The position numbers and the translations under genes were made by a program. This document shows positions 51,288-53,901 of a stretch of 53,901 bases of DNA, in pieces (the stretch's first letter is position 1; every line of letters begins with the position of its first letter). The DNA is taken from the NCBI GenBank assembly GCA_011772495.1, contig WVZL01000016.1, positions 74,075 to 127,975 of the forward strand, given 5' to 3'. Source of the stretch: Candidatus Aminicenantota bacterium. GTDB taxonomy: Bacteria > Acidobacteriota > Aminicenantia > Aminicenantales > Aminicenantaceae. The notes below the pieces were generated by a model. The model saw only the letters and a program-made list of their open reading frames with translations. It ran no database searches and was not told where the DNA came from.

Positions 51288-52160
51288 ATGCTCCAAAGAT
51301 CTCTCAGCATACTTCTGATCGTGCTCTTGCTGGTATGCTCTGCAAGAGCGGAAAAAAGCAAAAAAGCCTATGAGCTAATCTACCAGGATGTCCAAATCCT
51401 CAAGCAACAGATCCTTCAGCTCACCGAAAGAATAAAGACCAACACTCAGGATATCGAGACCATAAAAAAACAGCTCGGGGAAATCCTCACCCAGCTTAGA
51501 CTCTTCCAGAGAGAACAAGCATCCATTAAAGAAGATTTAAAAACAGTTCCTACCCAGTATCAGATTCTTCTAGAGAAATTGGAAGAAATGAGCCTTCAGC
51601 TCATAAAAATAGTGGAAGAACTCCTGGTTTTAAGAAGCACTTCCTTACCTCCTCCCTCCTCTCAGGAGGAAAAATCAGAAGAGGAACAAGCTGCATCGGA
51701 AGTTCAAACGGATGAGGAACAGAAGAAAGAACCAACAGAAGAAAAAACGCTAGCTCCCGCGATCTCCCTTTCTCCTCAGGAAGTTTATAACATGGCCTAT
51801 TCAGACTATCTGAAAGGAAATTTCCAGCTCGCCATTGACGGTTTCGAAATATACAAAGAGCAATTTTCAGAAAGCCCTCTGGCTGATAATGCTCAATATT
51901 GGATTGGAGAATGTTATTTTAGCCAGGGTAAATTCGAAGAAGCCATCGAAGAATTTAACAATTCGATTCTCAACTATCCTAATAGCGATAAGATCTCAGC
52001 CGCCTATCTGAAAAAAGGCCTGAGCCTTTTAGAATTAGGGAAAAAAGAAGAAGCCCTCTCAGTGTTCAAACTCATGATAAGCAAATATCCCCTTGCAGAG
52101 GAAACCAAGTTGGCTCAACAAAAAATTAAGGATTTGGTCCAAGAAGATGAGAGATATTAA
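51288..52160 (+). CDS. cpoB: Tol-Pal associated periplasmic protein CpoB/YbgF
   Basis: 290 residues: signal peptide (to about SARA), coiled coil (about 30-115) that drives trimer formation, a Pro/Glu-rich linker, then TPR repeats (YSDYLKGNFQLAIDGFEIYK; YFSQGKFEEAIEEF; LLELGKKEEALSVF). In E. coli it coordinates PBP1B activity with Tol at division. It starts 9 bases after pal and overlaps ssb by 14 bases. Confidence 0.9.
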   Translation: MLQRSLSILLIVLLLVCSARAEKSKKAYELIYQDVQILKQQILQLTERIKTNTQDIETIKKQLGEILTQLRLFQREQASIKEDLKTVPTQYQILLEKLEEMSLQLIKIVEELLVLRSTSLPPPSSQEEKSEEEQAASEVQTDEEQKKEPTEEKTLAPAISLSPQEVYNMAYSDYLKGNFQLAIDGFEIYKEQFSESPLADNAQYWIGECYFSQGKFEEAIEEFNNSILNYPNSDKISAAYLKKGLSLLELGKKEEALSVFKLMISKYPLAEETKLAQQKIKDLVQEDERY

Positions 52161-52605
52161 CAGCCTCAATCGAGTCATGTTAATCGGCCATATCGGTCAA
52201 AAGCCGGAGCTAAGATATCTTCCCCAAACGGAGCGGCCCGTGGCGAGATTCACGCTGGCCACCAATGAGCGATTCTTTAACCCCAACACCAACGAAACCA
52301 ACGACCGCACCGAGTGGCACCGGGTCGTGGCCTGGGGCAAATTGGCGGAATTCTGCGAAAAATATTTGGACAGGGGAAGGCAAATCTACGTTGAAGGGAA
52401 ATTAAGAACACGGAACTGGCAGGATAAAGAAGGAAACAAAAGATACACCACTGAAGTCACTGCTCAAACCATCGTTCTCCTCGGAAAACGAGAGGTTACC
52501 CTAGAAGACCAGAAGATGGAATCTACTTCTGATAGTTTCCCGGTTGAGGAAAGCTCTTTGCCCTCTGGAGGAGAGGACGAAGGCGACGACGAAGTCCCAT
52601 TCTAG
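52147..52605 (+). CDS. ssb: Single-stranded DNA-binding protein
   Basis: 152 residues from the ATG at 52147 (the frame reaches 52093 inside cpoB, but LNRVMLIGHIG is the normal start region). OB fold with GRQIYVEGKLRTRNWQDKEG and an acidic tail ending DDEVPF, the tip that recruits repair and replication proteins (consensus DDDIPF). Its linkage to the Tol operon by a 14-base overlap with cpoB is unusual; the internal promoter before pal may serve it. Confidence 0.95.
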   Translation: MRDINSLNRVMLIGHIGQKPELRYLPQTERPVARFTLATNERFFNPNTNETNDRTEWHRVVAWGKLAEFCEKYLDRGRQIYVEGKLRTRNWQDKEGNKRYTTEVTAQTIVLLGKREVTLEDQKMESTSDSFPVEESSLPSGGEDEGDDEVPF

Positions 52606-52805
52606 TTAGTCTTGTTAATCTAGCTATTTGAGCTTTTAGGTTCATCGAGCCTACTCCTCCTAGAGGATACATAAATTTAAAAATCAATTCTAAGAGAATA
52701 TTTTCACCCTGAACAAAAAAAAGAACTCTTAGTACTGAGTAAACTAAACAAACTAGACAGAGTATATGAACAAGGTTAACTAGATAAACTGTTTCGGGAG
52801 GAGTC

Positions 52806-53186
52806 ATGACCACAGAGAAAGATGTTGAATTCAAGTTTAGGAAAAACATAAAAGAGGATGTGCGACCCTGGGGAAAATTCCGCTCCTTCCCCCATAAACA
52901 GGCCAGAAGCATTAAAATCATAACCATAAATCCTGGCCAAGCTCTCTCCCTCCAATACCATAATCACCGAAGCGAGTTTTGGGTAGTCCTTGATAAAGAT
53001 CTTGAGGTCACAGTCGGAGATGAAGTGTGGCGACCAGAAGCGGGCGAAGAGATATTTGTCTCTCAGAAATCTCCCCATCGGCTGCACTGCCTTGGAGAGC
53101 ATCCTGCCCGAGTTATGGAAATTTGGATTGGCGATTCCGATGAGTCAGATATTGTCCGGCTCGAAGATGATTATGGAAGGACTTAA
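52806..53186 (+). CDS. Cupin of the mannose-6-phosphate isomerase type II family
   Basis: 126 residues, single cupin barrel matching the C-terminal isomerase half of GDP-mannose pyrophosphorylase/PMI enzymes: RPWGKFRSF, ISLQ-type strand ALSLQYHNHRSEFW with the metal-binding His pair, and SPHRLHC. It may interconvert mannose-6-phosphate and fructose-6-phosphate to feed GDP-mannose for the mannosyl-type transferases elsewhere in the window, but short stand-alone cupins of this group are not all shown to be active. Strong GGAGG 4 bases before the ATG. The 200 bases between ssb and this gene hold a 7-base inverted repeat (CTAAGAG/CTCTTAG) and short CTAG-rich repeats, nothing more. Confidence 0.85.
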   Translation: MTTEKDVEFKFRKNIKEDVRPWGKFRSFPHKQARSIKIITINPGQALSLQYHNHRSEFWVVLDKDLEVTVGDEVWRPEAGEEIFVSQKSPHRLHCLGEHPARVMEIWIGDSDESDIVRLEDDYGRT

Positions 53187-53221
53187 ACGCAGAACTATGA
53201 CATCTCTCCCATCAGGAACGC

Positions 53222-53437
53222 CTAGGGATGCTTGATCAATATCTTTTCAATAATATATTCTTCTATTTCTTGGGCTGTCTTTAAATTCATAGCTTCTTGA
53301 ACGACCTTCTCAACTGACTTATATTCTACCGAGCAAAGGGCTTTTTTTATCCGCAGAATGAAGAGACAATATTTGGCAATTATAAATCTCGTTTGACACT
53401 GGCTTCTTCGGTGATATATCCAATTCATAGGCCCCAA
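53222..53437 (-). CDS. Doubtful small protein
   Basis: 71 residues. The C-terminal 35 residues (YKSVEKVVQEAMNLKTAQEI...) look like a plausible amphipathic helical segment, but the N terminus is unconvincing, there is no ribosome-binding site, and the frame overlaps the promoter of the next rightward gene. It could be the remnant of a larger gene. No family recognised. Confidence 0.25.
   Translation of the reverse strand: MGPMNWIYHRRSQCQTRFIIAKYCLFILRIKKALCSVEYKSVEKVVQEAMNLKTAQEIEEYIIEKILIKHP
53393..53420 (+). promoter_or_regulatory. Promoter of the right-edge sulfatase-like gene
   Basis: TTGACA (53393-53398) and TATATC (53415-53420) with a 16-base spacer. Start near 53427, about 35 bases before the ATG at 53462. 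Confidence 0.5.
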
Positions 53438-53461
53438 TTAAACCGTGAATTTTGAAAGAAC

Positions 53462-53901
53462 ATGGAGAGGAAACACAACTTTTCCCAAAAGGGTTTCCTA
53501 CTCCAATCTCTCTTCCTGAGCATATTATTCCTCCTCTTCTCCTCGCTAGCCAGAGGCTCGGAAAAGGAAACCAGACCCAACTTTCTTCTCATCACCTTGG
53601 ATACACTGAGAGCAGACCGGCTGAGCTGTTATGGCAGTCAACAATTGAAAACACCAAACATTGACAGCTTAGCTGAGATTGGAATACTGTTCTTCCGAGC
53701 TTTTGCTCCGACGCCCACCACTCTCCCTTCCCATGCCAGTATTCTTTTGGGAACGACCCCGCTCTATCATGGAGTCCACGATAACCACAACTTTCTCGTA
53801 AAAGAGGAATTCCTAACCTTAGCCGAACATCTCAAGAATTATGGCTACTTCACAGGAGCCTTTCTAGGAGGCTTTCCTCTCGATTCCCGATTCGGCCTGC
53901 C
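53462..53901 (+). CDS. Sulfatase-like (alkaline phosphatase superfamily) protein, 3' end cut off
   Basis: The first 146 residues are visible; the frame is open to the right edge. A signal peptide or anchor (LLQSLFLSILFLLFSSLA) is followed at once by the catalytic domain: Asp47 in LLITLDTLRADRLSCYG and TTLPSHAS (86-93), where Thr87 occupies the nucleophile place, as in the two large lipoproteins at 14493 and 18967. Unlike them there is no N-terminal beta region. The rest, including the second metal site and possible TPR repeats common in this subgroup, lies outside the window. It is preceded by its own promoter. Confidence 0.88.
   Translation, partial: MERKHNFSQKGFLLQSLFLSILFLLFSSLARGSEKETRPNFLLITLDTLRADRLSCYGSQQLKTPNIDSLAEIGILFFRAFAPTPTTLPSHASILLGTTPLYHGVHDNHNFLVKEEFLTLAEHLKNYGYFTGAFLGGFPLDSRFGL

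Noticed and set aside
52606..52805. Possible small RNA or terminator in the gap after ssb
   Set aside because: Only a 7-base inverted repeat with a long loop and scattered CTAG-like repeats are present; no stable hairpin followed by a T run.
1..53901. CRISPR array, prophage, IS transposase, tRNA or rRNA genes
   Set aside because: I looked through the gaps and found no regularly spaced repeats, no transposase or phage proteins, and no tRNA cloverleaf or rRNA signature.

Overview
The window is a densely packed chromosomal segment of a Gram-negative (two-membrane) bacterium. Supporting evidence is a complete tolQ-tolR-tolA-tolB-pal-cpoB operon, several lipoproteins, a small outer-membrane beta-barrel and ArnT-like glycosyltransferases. 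Lysine/glutamate-rich proteins, sulfatase-like proteins ending in LRALGYI, ASPIC/UnbV and PD40 proteins, and a URO-D-family methyltransferase resemble Acidobacteriota, perhaps Aminicenantia. That placement is inference from gene content and was not tested. There is no tRNA, rRNA, CRISPR array, prophage or transposase gene that I can support.

Region 1 (1-28122) is an envelope and glycan locus. It begins with a secreted subtilase cut by the window edge. A leftward three-gene operon follows: radical SAM protein, ChbG/HpnK-like deacetylase, and GT2 with C-terminal membrane segments. Then come two GT39 (ArnT-like) membrane glycosyltransferases, asparagine synthetase B, a SAM methyltransferase, a membrane-embedded spermidine-synthase-like protein and a cluster of three alkaline-phosphatase-superfamily proteins. 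A secreted repeat protein, a PD40 lipoprotein, an FG-GAP/ASPIC protein, a beta-barrel, a GT9 and a DPM1-like GT2 complete it. Together they look like machinery that loads sugars on a polyprenyl carrier and transfers or modifies them outside the inner membrane. The final acceptor is unknown.

Region 2 (28130-33595) carries ksgA, ftsK and a fused LutA/LutB-type iron-sulfur protein. Region 3 (33854-38035) carries a URO-D-family methyltransferase, an HD-GYP protein and an ECF sigma/anti-sigma pair. Region 4 (38073-44871) is DNA maintenance: uvrA, holB and ricT/yaaT in one leftward operon, with mrfA-type helicase divergent from uvrA. Region 5 (44886-46928) is ktrB-ktrA potassium uptake. Region 6 (47463-53186) is the Tol-Pal operon running into ssb, then a mannose-6-phosphate-isomerase-type cupin. 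A further sulfatase-like gene runs off the right edge.

The strongest unexplained signal is a pair of related intergenic elements at 33626-33810 and 47015-47364. They share short identical blocks, but their closing stems and one internal hairpin differ in sequence while keeping base pairing. This covariation points to a structured non-coding RNA family. Other notable points are a UvrA without its insertion domain, two promoters that imply leaderless mRNAs, three REP/RAYT-like palindromic repeats with no transposase in view, and AP-superfamily enzymes whose expected Cys/Ser nucleophile is Thr.
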